Notes: a model not told the origin generated them from the sequence alone. 64,000 bases of DNA from Rebecca billardiae RCC1528 (GCA_965240325.2 OZ251252.1:886025-950024), one strand, 5' to 3'; counted from the stretch's first letter, positions 29,628 to 63,149 are shown. A program made the numbers and translations.

Positions 29628-30750
29628 ATGCCGCGCTCACGCTCGCACTCGCGCTCGCGCTCGCGCAAAGTGACGCCTGACATAGAGTCTGGCCTGCCGG
29701 CCGCGGAGCCCCCGGCCGACGAGCCACCCGCCTGCTTCATCTGCTTCGACACCGGGCCGGCCACAATCGTCGACGGCCGGCCGCGCGACATGCCGCGCAC
29801 CGGCCTGTGTCAGTGCACCACGCTCGCTGTGCACCTCAAGTGCCTCGAGTCGTTCGTGAACACGTCGGAGGACGTGGGCACGTCGTTCCAGACGCGGCTC
29901 TGCTGCCGCGTGTGCAAGGCGCCCTACCGCGTCACGCACCACATCCGCCACAGCCCGGCCACGGTCGCGCTCAGCGCCGCCGCCGCCGACCACAGGACCT
30001 GCTCTGAGCGCGCGCTCGTCCTGTGCATCCGCGACCCGCATCGGGCGCACAGGGTGGCGTCGTGGATACGGGGTTCGTTCCTCGTGCTCAGCGTGCTCGC
30101 CGTCGTGCTCCTGATCCTCTCCGCCTACTTCTCGTGGGGGGGCGATGCCATTGGGTGCGCGCGCGCGCGTGCGCGCGCTGCCGCCGCCGCCCCCGGCGCG
30201 GCGCGACGCGCCGGCGGCCGGGAGGCGCCCGCCCCTGTCTGACCGGCGTGGGCACGCGCGCGCGCACCGCCGCGGCAGGTTTGGCACGTGGGGCATCCTC
30301 CTGCCGCTCGCGCTCGTGTGCGTGCCGCTCAGCGCGTGCGGGCCGGGCCCGCGCCAGCTCGAGCGCTGGTGGCGCGAGCGGCGCGCGCGGGCCGCGGCGG
30401 CCGCCTCTGCCGGTGGCACGATCCCAGTGGTTGGGCCGGCGCCCGAGACGGCGCGGATCGAGCTGCGCGAGCTGCCGTTCGCGCGGTTCGGCAGCCCGCG
30501 CAGGTCACGCACCGACGCGCCCGCGCGGCCGCACCGCCACCGCCGCCCCCGCAGCCGCACACCCTCGGGCTCGCGCTGGGACCGAGAGCTGCGGAGGCAA
30601 GCGGCCGCGCGCGGCACCGCGCTGCCGCCGACGGCGACCGCCGCCCCGCCGCCCGCGCCCGCCGCTGCCGCCGCATCCGCCCACGGCAGCCCTTTGTCGG
30701 GGAGGTCGTCCGTGGGGCCCGCGCCGGCCACGGCGGTGCTCGAGGACTGA
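29628..30750 (+). CDS. RING-CH (MARCH-type) membrane E3 ubiquitin ligase, two exons
   Basis: Exons 29628-30154 and 30279-30750 are joined in phase 2 and give 332 residues. The start is the ATG at 29628 (MPRSRSHSRSRSRKV). The zinc ligands follow the C4HC3 order of a RING-CH/RINGv domain: CFIC, then CQC, then VH-LKC, then CRVC. The spacing between the fourth Cys and the His is two residues shorter than usual. Two membrane segments follow (FLVLSVLAVVLLILSAYF, then WGILLPLALVCVPLSA). The intron (30155-30278, GTGCGC donor) falls between them, which supports the splice model because both segments are needed for the normal MARCH hairpin. Such ligases ubiquitinate membrane proteins. The C-terminal tail is Arg/Pro/Ala-rich and cytosolic by inference. 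Substrate unknown. Confidence 0.78.
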
Positions 30751-31455
30751 CCCGCACCCGGCCGTCGTCAGATGATCGGGAGTCGGGATCTGGTCCGACG
30801 TTCAGTCGGCTCGGATGCCGTCGTCGCGCCCGCCGCGGCCCGCGGCCGTCGCGTGCCGACGGCGGCTGTGTGCAGGGCGGGCGCCCGCCAAGCCAACAGC
30901 GTTCGTTAGCCCAGCGTAGTCGTAGTACTTATATTCACATATCAGTATATTAAGCAGACGGCGCGCCTCGTATCATCAGTAGCGCATGCAGCAGGTATAT
31001 TTAGTACTCCGTGTCCGTCACCGGCCCGCAGACGGCCCGACGGCGGAAGCGGACCAGTCCGCCGGCGCGACGGCGGCGCGCGGACTGGCTGGCCGACGTG
31101 ATGCGCGCTGACGATATAGCATCGATCGTCATCATCAGCAGCGAGCAGCCTATCGTCGGTCGTGATGCCGGCTGCGCCTGCGCAGTGAGCCGCACGCGTT
31201 ACGATGCCGATGTCACGATGTGCCACTTCGGCACTGCTCTGCTCCGTACTGCGCGCATATCACTGCGCTTATGTGATCATCGCGTCGACTCCGCCTGAAC
31301 GGCGGTGCGAGCGCGGCGCTGCTGGCGAGGCGTGCACTCACACTGCCCAGTTCCACGCGAGCAGTACCAGAGACTGCCGCCTGAGGCGGACGCAGCCTGT
31401 CCACGTAAGCGCAACCGCCCCGGGGCGCTCGGCAGAGGCGGCCGCGTACCGCAGC
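30751..31455. other. Intergenic between converging genes
   Basis: TATCATCAGT (30971) and CGTCATCATCAGCA (31127-31140) occur here, in a stretch of lower GC. No conserved frame was found. Confidence 0.5.
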
Positions 31456-31818
31456 TCACGCCCACTGGCCTCCACGCGGCGCCGAGCCGGCGCTGCTCGG
31501 GGCGGCGCGGTACGACGGGTGTCTGCTCTCGCCGAGCGCGCGGCCAAGCTCGCCCATCAGCGCGCCCATCTCGGCGTCCGCGCGCCCCAGCAGCCCGCCG
31601 AGCCCGCCGTCCAGCAAGCCGCCGCGACGCTGGGCGTCGGCCTCCGCCGGCGCGGTGCGCTGCTCCTTGACGACGCGGCCGTCGGCGTACTGCCTCCACG
31701 TCGTGTACAGCGTCTCGCACCGCTGCTCGCCCGTCTGCGGGTCGGGCTCGCACCGCGTCGACGCCGACTCGGACACGGCGACGGGCGCCTCCTCTTCCTC
31801 CCTGCTGCCGCGCTGCAT
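31456..31818 (-). CDS. Small unknown protein with paired-Cys motif
   Basis: The 120-residue model starts at ATG 31818. A longer form from ATG 32043 would have 195 residues but would overlap the first codons of the divergent neighbour and has a Pro/Arg-rich extension of low information. The core TRCEPDPQTGEQRCETLYTT has two Cys 11 residues apart. It is followed by WRQYADGRVVKEQ, which reads like a beta-hairpin, and a Gly/Leu-rich helix (GGLLDGGLGGLLGRADAEMG). I do not recognise the family. The coding call rests on the non-repetitive, charged core and the gene spacing. Confidence 0.5.
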   Translation of the reverse strand: MQRGSREEEEAPVAVSESASTRCEPDPQTGEQRCETLYTTWRQYADGRVVKEQRTAPAEADAQRRGGLLDGGLGGLLGRADAEMGALMGELGRALGESRHPSYRAAPSSAGSAPRGGQWA

Positions 31819-32011
31819 GCTGCGTCTGGGCTGGGGCACTGCGCGGATGCGGCCAGCTGCCAGGCCTGGGGAGTCTGGACGGCGGGTGGACGTGAGAGCG
31901 CGCAGCCGCTCCGGCCCAGTCGAAGACGAGCCGCGCTCGTCATCAGCGCGGCGTCGGGTGGCGCGCGCACGAGGCGCGACCGGCGGAGGCGGCGCGGGCC
32001 GCGACGGGGCG
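31819..32011. promoter_or_regulatory. Shared head-to-head upstream region
   Basis: These 193 bp lie between two divergent small genes and probably hold both promoters, if the short start at 31818 is right. Confidence 0.35.
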
Positions 32012-32434
32012 ATGGCGGGCGAGCCAGCGCTCACGATGCTCATGCCGGCCAGCGTGGCCGTGAGCTGGGCCGCGCTGCTCGCCGACGGGCTGCGGCCGCG
32101 CGGCGCGCTGGTGGCGGCGATCTTCTACTGGGGCTGGGCGCTCAAGAACTGGGTGGCGGGGCCCTTGCGCGGCGACGCGGGGCTGTTCACCTTCGCGGCG
32201 TACGCGTACGCCCGCCACGCCGCGTGGTCCGCCGGCTCGCTCACCGTGTGCGCCGCCATCGTCGCCGCCAACTACGGCGCGCCGGCGCTGCTGTTTGCCC
32301 CAGTGCCGACCGCCAAGCTCGCGCGCAAGCTGAAGAAGTCGGAGGCGTGGGTGCGCGTGTTCCGGGCGTACTGCGTGGCGGCGGCGTCGTACTGGGCCGC
32401 CGTCGCGCTCGGGCACCACCGCGAGTCGCACTGA
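32012..32434 (+). CDS. Small multi-pass membrane protein, unknown
   Basis: The 140-residue model starts at ATG 32012 (MAGEPALTMLMPASVAVSWA). The frame extends upstream but that part is Arg/Ser-rich and overlaps the divergent gene. About four hydrophobic segments are visible: MLMPASVAVSWAALLADG, ALVAAIFYWGWALKNWVAG, LTVCAAIVAANYGAPALLF, and VFRAYCVAAASYWAAVALG. The loops carry KLARKLKKSEAW. Aromatic residues and Lys clusters at segment ends are typical of a real membrane protein. I do not recognise the family. Confidence 0.6.
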   Translation: MAGEPALTMLMPASVAVSWAALLADGLRPRGALVAAIFYWGWALKNWVAGPLRGDAGLFTFAAYAYARHAAWSAGSLTVCAAIVAANYGAPALLFAPVPTAKLARKLKKSEAWVRVFRAYCVAAASYWAAVALGHHRESH

Positions 32435-33182
32435 CGACGCCGCCCGACGGCGCGCGCAGAGGCCCCCGCGCCACTGCCCACTCTCCCTGAGGCCCTCTGT
32501 CTGAGTGCGCGCGGGGCCGAGCTCCGCTGTCGCACTCGCTTCACGCGAGTGCAGTGCTGGGCCCGCCGAGGCCCGACGGCGGCGCAGTCCGGGGGGAAGT
32601 ACTAGACATGCGCGAGGCCGCCCGTGGCGAACGGGCCACGCCGCAGCCTACGTCTGATTGGCTCTGTCCCAGCGGCGGCAGCGTGCTGGCAACTAACTCA
32701 AGTCTCAACGACAACGTCGTTATGTACTGTGTACTAGTGATGTACAACGCGCGGGCCGAACGCCAACGGCTGCCGGGCGCCAAGTGCCGGTGACGAGACG
32801 TGCGAGCCAGAGCCGTCAGCTGTCCGAAGCAAGCGTCCAGCTGGACGCGTGTGCGAGAGTGGCATGTCCCCGCCGTGGGGGGCATGGCTGCCGATGAAGA
32901 CGGGCGGACGCTGGCGCGGGCCCACATGCCGCTTATCCGTACCATACGGCTTACCGCGTTCGCAGTCTGCCCAGCAGATCTAGCCGGTTCGGCCAGCGGC
33001 GGCCACCCGTCGTCACTTCGGCGCCGCCCGAGCACCGGACTCAAAAATGTCCGTCGAGACTCGACGGAGGCGCCAGCCAGCGCGCGTCTCGGCGCGAGGC
33101 CGACGTCGCAGCAGCAGCGCCCGGGCCGCAGCTCACCACCCGCACACGGTAGCCGCACACGCGAGGGGCGCGCACCGCACCG
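32435..33182. other. Intergenic upstream of the CCCH gene
   Basis: This probably holds the 3' UTR of the membrane protein gene and the promoter of the CCCH gene. A lower-GC patch lies at 32690-32745. Nothing else is recognised. Confidence 0.5.
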
Positions 33183-35004
33183 ATGCCACGCAAGCGCGAC
33201 GACGACTCGGACGACGAGGTGGAGCGGCGGCGCAAGAAGCGCACGCGCGAGGTGCGCGCGCCCTCGTGAGCCGCAGCCGCTGCTGCCGCCGCGCCGCGCG
33301 TGCCGCGCGCGCCGAGCCGCGCGCGAGCGCGCGCGCCGGCGGCGGGGGCGGGCGCGCGCGGCACAGCTCGCACCGCGGCCGCTGCGCGTGCGCGGCGCGC
33401 GCGTGCGCACGCGCGCGCGCGGCGCCGCGCGGCCGCCGCTCGCCGCCGGCGTGCGGCGCGCTTGGAGGCTGTCCGCACGGCGGCCGCGGCCGCGGCGGCG
33501 GCGGCGGCGCGCGGCGCGCGGCGCGCGCGCGGCGAGTGTGGCGCGTGGGCTCGTGCCGCGCTGCCGCCCGCGCTCACGCCCAGCCGCATCCGCCCATGCG
33601 CGTGCTCGCCCCCGCGCCGCTGCTCGTGCGCCATTGCTCCCGCCGCCGCCGCCGCGCCGCACCGCGCCGCCGCGCCGCGCCGCCGCGCCGCGCCCGCGCG
33701 CCGCCGCGCCACGCAGCGCCGTCGCGACGACTCGGGCGGCTCGGACGACGGCGGCAGCGGCGACGACGAGCGGCGGCGCTCGCGCAAGGCCCGCTCGCGC
33801 CGCCGCCGCGACGACGGCTCGGACGACGACTCGGACGACGGCGGCCGCGAGCGCCGTCGCTCGCGCCGCCGCGATCGCGACGACGGCGGCGGCGACCGGG
33901 GCCGCCGCCGCTCCGCCGACGCGGACTCGGACGCGGAGGGGCGCGAGCGGCGGCCCCCGCCGCCGGCGGGTGGCGGGGCTGGCGCGTACCGCGGGCGCTC
34001 GCCCTCGCCGCCGCCGCGCGACCGCGCGCCGCCGCCCCCGCCGCGCGACGGCGGTGGCTACGGCGGGCCGGCGCGCGGTGGCATGCACCCGGGGGGCGCG
34101 GCGCCGCTGCCGTCCGCGCCGCCGCCGCCGCCCGGCGGGTACGGTGGCGGCGGGCTGGGCGGTGGGGGCGGGTACGGCGGCGGCGGCGCGTACGGCGGCG
34201 GCGGCGGCTACGGCGGCCCGCCCGGCGGCGCGCCCGCGTACGGCGGCGGCGGTTACGGCGGTTACGGCGGCGGCGACGGTTACGGCGGCGGTTACGGCGG
34301 CGGCGGGTATGGCAGCGGCGGCGGCGGCGGATACGGCGGCGGCGGCTACGGTAGCGGCGGCGGCGGCGGCGGTGGGCCGGAGGAGTGCCGCGACTTCAAG
34401 GTGCGCCCGCGCCGCGGCGCGCGCACGCGCGCGTGCGCGCGCCTGCCCGCTGCGCGGCCGCCCTCGGCCGTGCGCGCGCCCCAGCGGCCGCCGCGCGGCT
34501 CCGGCCCAGCCGCGCGCCGCCGCGCGCCGCGTGCCCCGCCCCGCCCGGGCTCACACGCACGAAGCCCGGCCCCGCGCCGCCGACCGCCTCGCCCGTCGCG
34601 GCGCAGATGGGCCGGTGCCAGCGCGGCAGCAGCTGTCGTTTCTCCCACGCCGGCGCGCCGCCCGGCGGCGGCGGCGGCGGCGGCGGGCCGCGTGCTCCGC
34701 TCGGTGGCGGCGGTGGCGGCGGCGGTGGCGGCGCGGCGGGCGAGCCCCCGCTGTGCTTCGACTATCAGCGCGGGCGCTGCCACCGCGGCGACCTCTGCCG
34801 CTTCCGCCACGTCGAGAACTCGGGTGCGCGCGTGCGCGCGTGCGGTGCGTGCGCGCTGCCGGCTGCGCGCTCGGCGGCGGGGCGGCGCGTGCGCGTGGGC
34901 GCGCGTGTGAGTGTGCCGCGCCGCCCTCGCGCAAGCTCACCGCCCCTCCGCCTCGCGCCCGGCGCGCGTGCGTGCGCTCCGATTGGCGTCGGCGCCGCCG
35001 AGTA

Positions 35005-35040
<36 letters not shown>

Positions 35041-35231
35041 TTTTTTGGTGACGATGACAGCGGCCGTGGGCGCGGCGGCGGCGGGCGCGGCGGCGGGCCG
35101 CCGGACGTGCCGTTGCCGCCGCCGCCGCCGCCGCAGCCCGCGGACGGCGACGGCGGCCTGCCGCCGCCGTCCGAGCTGCCGCCCAACCCCGCGCGCGAGG
35201 ACGGCAGCGCCGACGGCGGCGGCGGCGCGCC

Positions 35232-35275
<44 letters not shown>

Positions 35276-35364
35276 AGGAGGGCGAGGGCGGCGCCGCCGG
35301 CTTTGCTCTGCTCGACGAGGATGAGGAGGAGCCCGCGGACGAGGACAACTTCCGCCGGCGCTGA
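33183..35364 (+). CDS. CCCH zinc-finger, RS- and Gly-rich RNA-binding protein, four exons
   Basis: Exons 33183-33251, 33717-34400, 34607-34823 and 35006-35364 give 442 residues with consistent phases; all three introns start GTGCGC. The N-terminus is a basic/acidic alternating region (MPRKRDDDSDDEVERRRKKR), then Arg/Ser/Asp stretches like SR proteins. A long Gly-Tyr-Gly region (GGYGGGG repeats) follows, typical of phase-separating RNA-binding proteins. Two zinc fingers follow the C-x7-C-x5-C-x3-H pattern: CRDFKMGRCQRGSSCRFSH, with the exon 2/3 junction after DFK, and CFDYQRGRCHRGDLCRFRH. This finger class binds RNA, for example in splicing or mRNA control. The C-terminus is acidic (LLDEDEEEPADEDNF). 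The match of both fingers across introns makes the model strong. Confidence 0.85.
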
Positions 35365-36703
35365 GCTGGGTGGGTGGGAGTGGCGCTGTGGGCGCAAGGC
35401 GGGGGCGGGCGCCGCGTGCGAGAGCGAGCCGCCGGGCCGCCGGCACGCGGCGTGCCGCTCCGGACCCCGGGCTGCAGCCGGCTACGGCGCTGCAGCAAGT
35501 GGCTGCGCCGCCAACGGCTGCGCAGGCTTGCCCGCCCTGGCCGCACGCGGCCGGCTCGTCCGTTGGCGGCGCAGACCGGGCCGCCGATCGATGCTTCGCC
35601 GGTCGGCCGCGCGCGCCGGTCGGTCGGTCACGGCCGGCGCCTCGCCCTCTGCCGCCTGGCCGCCGCGCTGGCAGCGGCATGCACTCACTACTCAGATGCA
35701 GAGTGCCGGCTTCGTCGGGGCTTGCCGCCCGCCAAGGCGCCAGCCCGGAGCCCCGCGCCGGGTCTGAGGCGCGCCCGGGCCGGGCCCGGCGGCGCGGCCG
35801 GCCATTTCCTGAGGGCGTGCTGCGGCTGACGAGACAGCTCCTGTCGCGTCCATCCGCGCGGCGCGCGCGTTCCGCGCGCGCGCTAGTTTATTCGTGCCAC
35901 GCGCCGACGCCGCGGCCGGGGCGCCGCCCGGTCTAACAGTTTCGTAACGTCGTCATCATCATCAGCAGACATCATCACATCGCACGCGGCGCCACGGCGG
36001 TATTGATGATCATGATGATAATTGAACTCGCTCGGCCGAGCGCGCGAGCCTATATATATATAAAATAAATATTAGTATTATTATTATTATTGATGATAAT
36101 TATTATATATATTATAATAATACTACTTATTAATATATTTTATATAATATATAGTTCCGGCGGGATCAGCAGACGTGAGACGATCGGTAACTCAGCTGTC
36201 TCCGATAGGCGATTAGCGATAGTGCTGGCTGTAGCCTGTTTGACTTTATTAATATTAATATAGTAGTCTGTACGTACAATCCGTCAAATACGATGATACT
36301 GTACTGCTGCTGTCCGATATATCGGTCGTCGTCCTGCGAGTGGCCCAGTAGAGTCGTGTCGTATCGTTACTCGCACGAGCGGCGCCGCAGGGCCTGGCAG
36401 GCCAGAACCGTCGGACCGTCCCGGCACGGCCACGCGCCCGCACCCGGGTGCCCGCGGGTCAGCGCGGACGGGCGGCCGCGGCGCCGCACAGTGCGCGTGG
36501 CTCGACAGAGCTGGCTGGCACGCCGCGGCGCGTGAGAAACTAGGCGCGGCCGGTGGCTCCGCGGGCTCGCTGAGCCTCGCGCGACCGGGAGGGGCGTGCG
36601 CAGAAGGAGCACCCGCGCGTGTAGTACGCCGCCGGGTGGCGGCGGCTCTGAGTGCGCTGAGTGCTGAGCGCTCTGACGGTCTGCGAGAGGGCGGCGCGGC
36701 GGC
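35365..36703. other. Intergenic between converging genes, with AT-rich core
   Basis: Both neighbours end here. It holds CGTCATCATCATCAGCAGA at about 35951-35970 and an extreme AT-rich block listed separately. No conserved coding frame or RNA gene was recognised. Confidence 0.55.
36046..36155. other. AT-rich island of about 110 bp
   Basis: Almost pure A/T sequence (TATATATA, ATTATTATTATT, TTAATATATTTTATATAATATA) lies in a window otherwise far above 70% GC. It sits in the middle of a tail-to-tail gap. It could be a replication origin, matrix attachment or terminator element; none is shown. Confidence 0.9.
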
Positions 36704-37180
36704 TCAGGCGCCGCCGATGAGGTGGTGCGGGCCGAGCACGAGGTTGAGGTGGCTGCCCATCACCACGCCGCAGCTCTCGAGGCTCGCGCCCTCGTCGAGC
36801 ACCTTCCCGTCGAAGATGAGCCGCTGCACGTCCTCGTCGATCCCCTCGGCAAAGTGGATCTTGGACATGACGGCGTGGACCGAGTCGGTGGCCTGCACGC
36901 GGAGGGAGACGGTCTTGCCGGTGGGGCGGTCGATGGTGATGTCCATGCCCGAGACGGCGTGCGGGCCGAGCACCAGGCTCAGGTGGTCGCCCTCGTGCAC
37001 GCCGTAGTCGGCGAGCGTGTGGCTGTCGTCGAGCACCTTGCCGCCAAAGATGAGCCGCTGCGTGTCGTCGTCGGGGCCGGCGAGGTCGTGGATGCGCCGC
37101 TTGACGCCGGCAACCGCGTCGGTGGGCTGCACCCACAGCTCGAGCGTCGCGCCCGTCGGCCTGTCCACGGTGATCTTCAT
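36704..37180 (-). CDS. Tandem ubiquitin-like (UBL) protein
   Basis: The 158-residue model starts at ATG 37180; the frame runs further upstream but the first UBL begins right at this Met. UBL 1 covers about residues 1-73 (MKITVDRPTGATLELWVQ, then QRLIFGGKVLDDSHTLADYG). UBL 2 covers about residues 78-150 (MDITIDRPTGKTVSLRVQ, then QRLIFDGKVLDEGASLESCG). Each has the beta-grasp pattern of ubiquitin, including the IFxGKxL turn. The two units are about half identical, so this is an old duplication and not polyubiquitin. The protein ends LIGGA: a di-glycine plus one residue, which resembles a precursor that could be trimmed to expose GG. Whether it is conjugated or acts as a shuttle adaptor cannot be told. 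Confidence 0.82.
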   Translation of the reverse strand: MKITVDRPTGATLELWVQPTDAVAGVKRRIHDLAGPDDDTQRLIFGGKVLDDSHTLADYGVHEGDHLSLVLGPHAVSGMDITIDRPTGKTVSLRVQATDSVHAVMSKIHFAEGIDEDVQRLIFDGKVLDEGASLESCGVVMGSHLNLVLGPHHLIGGA

Positions 37181-37630
37181 CTGCTCGGGCGGTCGGGGGT
37201 TGCGGTGTTGTGAGGCTGGGCGTGCGCGGCCGGGTCTGCGCTTTTCGCGTGTTCTCGCGTGCGCGAGAGCTGATTGGCCGGCGTCGGGATGGCCCAACCA
37301 GGGCCCAGCTCCATCCGCCAATCAGCGCGCGACAAACTGCCTTGGCCTGCTTGCCGCTGACGAAGCGAGCCAGTGATTTACGGCTACCTCGGTGAGTATC
37401 TCCCTTGCTTGAAGCCTGGAACGGGGGTTGACCTATGAGCGGGCTCCACCCACTTTACCCGCGGCCGGCCTTGGAAATAATGAAAGTGTGGTAAGTAAGT
37501 GCCGAGCGGGATGTCTGCTCATATGACGAACACATCCTCGCCGGCCAAGGCCCGCGTGCAGCGCGCCGCCACCGGCACCGCGCTGCGCCGCTGCGGGACG
37601 CGGACGGCGTGCGCAGGCCGTGCGTGCGCC
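37181..37630. other. Intergenic, upstream of the UBL gene and 3' of the homeodomain gene
   Basis: This contains the presumed UBL promoter and the homeodomain gene 3' UTR. No further feature is recognised. Confidence 0.5.
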
Positions 37631-39292
37631 TCAGAACGGCGGCGGTGGCAGAGGCGGCGGCCCGGCCGTGCGCGCGGCCTTGTGGGCGCCAAACGCGCCG
37701 CCCGCGCCATCGAGCCCCACGCCGTCGCCCTCCTCCCCGCCGCCCTCCTCCTCGCCCTCGCCCTCGCCACCGCCGCCGCCGCCCTTGGGCGCGCCGCCGC
37801 CGCCGCGCTTGGCGCCCGCCTGCGCCTTGAACTTGCCCACGCGCTCGATCGAGTGCCGGTACGGCGCGCTCGGGTCGAGGCGCGCGCGCCCGGCGGCGAG
37901 CTCGTCGGCGGAGGGCAGCGGCGCCTCGCAGTAGCGGGAGAGGTGCGCGCCGCGGTAGCCCTCCCTGCGCCCGCCGCCGCCGCCGCCGCCGCCGCCGCTC
38001 GCGGCGCCGCCGCCCGGCCCGGCGGCGGCGGCGGCGCCGGCGGCTGCCACGCCCGCGCCGCCACCGCCGTGCAGCAGCGCCGGCGGCGGCGGCGGCAGCG
38101 GCGGCAGCGGCGGCAGCGGCGGCGGCGGCAGCCCCGCGAGCACCCCGCCCGCCTCCGCGCCGGCACCACCGCCAGCCCCGCCCGCCAGCCCCGCGCGCGC
38201 CAGCAGCGCCATCGCCTTCTTCTTGCGCCGCACGTCGCGCTTGCGCTTCTGCACGAACCACTCGTGTACTTTCTCTGGCGGCAGGCCAGTCTGTAGCGCG
38301 AGCGCGCGCTGCGCGGGCGGCGTCGGGTGCGGCGCGGCGATGAAGGCGCCGAGCAGCACCGCGCCCACGATGCGCTCGTCCATCTCCGACTGCTTCTGGC
38401 TGCGGCGCGCACACAGCACACCACGGCCGCGGGCACGCACGGGCACGCACACACGGGCGCACGCGCGCACACACACGCGCACACACGCACACACACACGC
38501 ACACACACGCACACACACACACGCACGCACGCACACACACACACACACACGCACGCACGCACGCACGCACGCACACACGCACGCACACACACACGCACAC
38601 GCACACACACACACACACGCACGCACGCACGCACACACGCACGCACACACACACACGCGCACACGGGCACGCACGCGCGGCGGCGGCGGCGGCGGACGCG
38701 GCGGCGGGCAGCGCGCATCTCATGAGCCCGCCGCCGCGCACGCCGCGTGCGCACGCGCGGCTCTCGGCGCCTCGCGCGCGCGCGGCGCGCCAACGCACGC
38801 GAGCTTGCGCCCCATCTCCTGGAGTTCACGGCCCAGCCCGTCCGCGCGCCGCTCGAGCGCCTTGGCCTCGCGCGGCGTGAGCACGGCGGCGGCGCGGCTG
38901 CCGCCGCTGCCCGACCGGGCGCCGCCGAGCTTGGTGCCGCCCGGCGCGCGCGCGCGCTTGGTGGGCGTGGTGGCTGCGGCGGCCGTGGGCGGCGCCGCCG
39001 CCAGCGCCACCGTGCCACCGCCCGCGCTCGCCAAGCCCGCGGCCGCCGCCGCGTGCGCGGCGCCGGCGGCGGCGCCGGGCGGCCGGGATGCAAGCACGTC
39101 GTTGGACAGCGACGCGAGGTCGGTGAAGTGCGCGCTCGGCGGCGCGAGCGCGGGGTCGGCGGCGGGGAGCGTGGGGAGCATGGGCGCGCTCGAGAGCGCC
39201 GCGTGCGCGCCGAGCGGCGCGCACGCGCCCATGCCGCCGCCGCCGCCGCCCAGCCCCGAGTGGTGCGCGCCGCCGTCGCCCAATGGCTCCAT
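37631..39292 (-). CDS. Homeodomain protein with atypical Gln51, two exons
   Basis: Exons 39292-38799 and 38399-37631 (minus) are joined in phase 2 and give 420 residues. Exon 1 starts MEPLGDGG, is Ala/Gly-rich, and ends in a helical region ([20 protein letters not shown]). Exon 2 opens [19 protein letters not shown] and continues into a homeodomain-like helix-turn-helix ending [20 protein letters not shown]. The recognition helix shows Trp48, Phe49, Arg53 and Arg55, but the nearly invariant Asn51 is Gln. Pro/Gly-rich linkers and a conserved-looking stretch ([34 protein letters not shown]) follow. It should act as a nuclear DNA-binding regulator, though Gln51 may alter specificity. The intron (38400-38798) is largely a CA microsatellite. 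The neighbour is divergent to the HUWE1-like gene. Confidence 0.72.
38440..38675. repeat. (CA/CG)n microsatellite in the homeodomain gene intron
   Basis: About 235 bp of ACAC and ACGC dinucleotides fill most of the 399-bp intron. Confidence 0.95.
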
Positions 39293-39488
39293 TGCTGCTG
39301 CCGCGAGAGGGCGCCGCCCCCTGCCGCCGCGCAGCCGCGCTTCGTCAACGCGGCGATCGCGCGCCGAGAGTCCGGGAGCGTTGCCGGCGCTTGCGCACCC
39401 GGACTGAGGACGGCGCCTTGCTCGGTGGGGCAGGGAGGTCGCCGCCAGCGTGCGAGACGCTGCGCCTTGACGCGCGCCCCGCGGAGCC
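39293..39488. promoter_or_regulatory. Shared head-to-head upstream region
   Basis: These 196 bp lie between the homeodomain gene (minus) and the HUWE1-like gene (plus). A bidirectional promoter is likely. No individual factor site was identified. Confidence 0.5.
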
Positions 39489-62033
<22,545 letters not shown>

Positions 62034-63149
62034 GCCGCGCGGCGCGCAGTCCGAGCCCGCCGCCGCCGTGCGCGCGCTGCGCCGGCCGGCGGCGCGCGGC
62101 GGCCGCGCGCGGCGAGGCCATCAGCACGCCGGCGCCGACCGGACGGTAGCCGTCGCACGCGGGCGGGCGGGGAGCCGCCGCTCGGCAGGCTGCCCGCGCC
62201 GTGGTGGCCACTGGCCGGAAGTAGCGCGAACCTAGCTTCCAAATACGCGAGAAGTAATAATAATTATTATTATAAGTGCTGATATGATGGTTATTCGTGC
62301 GCGAATTGTCAAGCGTGAACTCGCGTCACGAATGATGGGCCGAATGTGAATTAATGTGATGAGTACGCAGCGCCGAATGATGCTGATGAGCGGTTTTTGG
62401 GGCGATGGCCGACGCGACGGGAGTGGTGGGTTTGGCAGTCCGCGGCGGTTATCGCGTTATGACTGCCGCGTCGCTGCTCCGCCGCCGCCCGTGCCCCTCC
62501 CCGCTAGGTGGGCGTATACCTGGCCGGACGCGGGCTCGGCGCTCGCAGCGGCATCGCCGGAGTGACCGCACGGTGACGAGATGTGAGTCGGAAGCAGCTC
62601 GCCTTTGCGGCGCGGGTACCAAGCGGAAAGTGAGCGTACCTGCAGGCGGGCCGACCCTCGGCGTGACAGGCGCACCTTCGGGGCCGGTCAGGGCAGCCCA
62701 CGTCGTGCAGCCGACCGCTTCCGCCGCGACTGCCCCCCGGCGCACCCTGCCCCGGCCGACGCCTGAGCACAGCGGTCCCGCCCGGGCCCGGGGCCCCCGG
62801 GCGGCAGGCCGCGGCGGCGCCGGCACACTCACGGACAGCCAGCGGCGCTCCTCCGCCTCCTTCGCTCCCCGTTCCTCGTTGTCCCCCCCTGGCGTGGTGC
62901 GCGTGCATCACGCTCGAACTCTCACGATGCTGCTTCGGCGTCCTTCTGCGGCGGCATCCGACGGTCGTGCGCACTGCGAGGCGGAGCGCGAGGTGCTGGG
63001 CACTGCCGTCCGTCGTGCTCCCTCCTCCCCATGGCCCACTGCTTTACTCGAGGGGAACGCTCAGCGCCTTCTGCTTCTCTCATCCGCTCGTGCGCGACCA
63101 CGCTTGTGCTGGGTGTCCTTCTGAGGCGTCCGGTGGCCGGGCGCACATC
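62034..63149. other. Intergenic downstream of the HUWE1-like gene
   Basis: A lower-GC patch lies at about 62235-62390 (TAATAATAATTATTATTATA). From about 62920 the sequence shows weak resemblance to the tandem repeat that follows. No conserved frame was found. Confidence 0.6.

Noticed and set aside
34601-34610. ATG at 34607 as an independent start of a zinc-finger gene
   Set aside because: It is the first codon of exon 3; splicing from 34400 completes the first C-x7-C-x5-C-x3-H finger.
36704-37180. Polyubiquitin gene
   Set aside because: The two units are diverged from each other and from ubiquitin and lack the LRLRGG ending between units.
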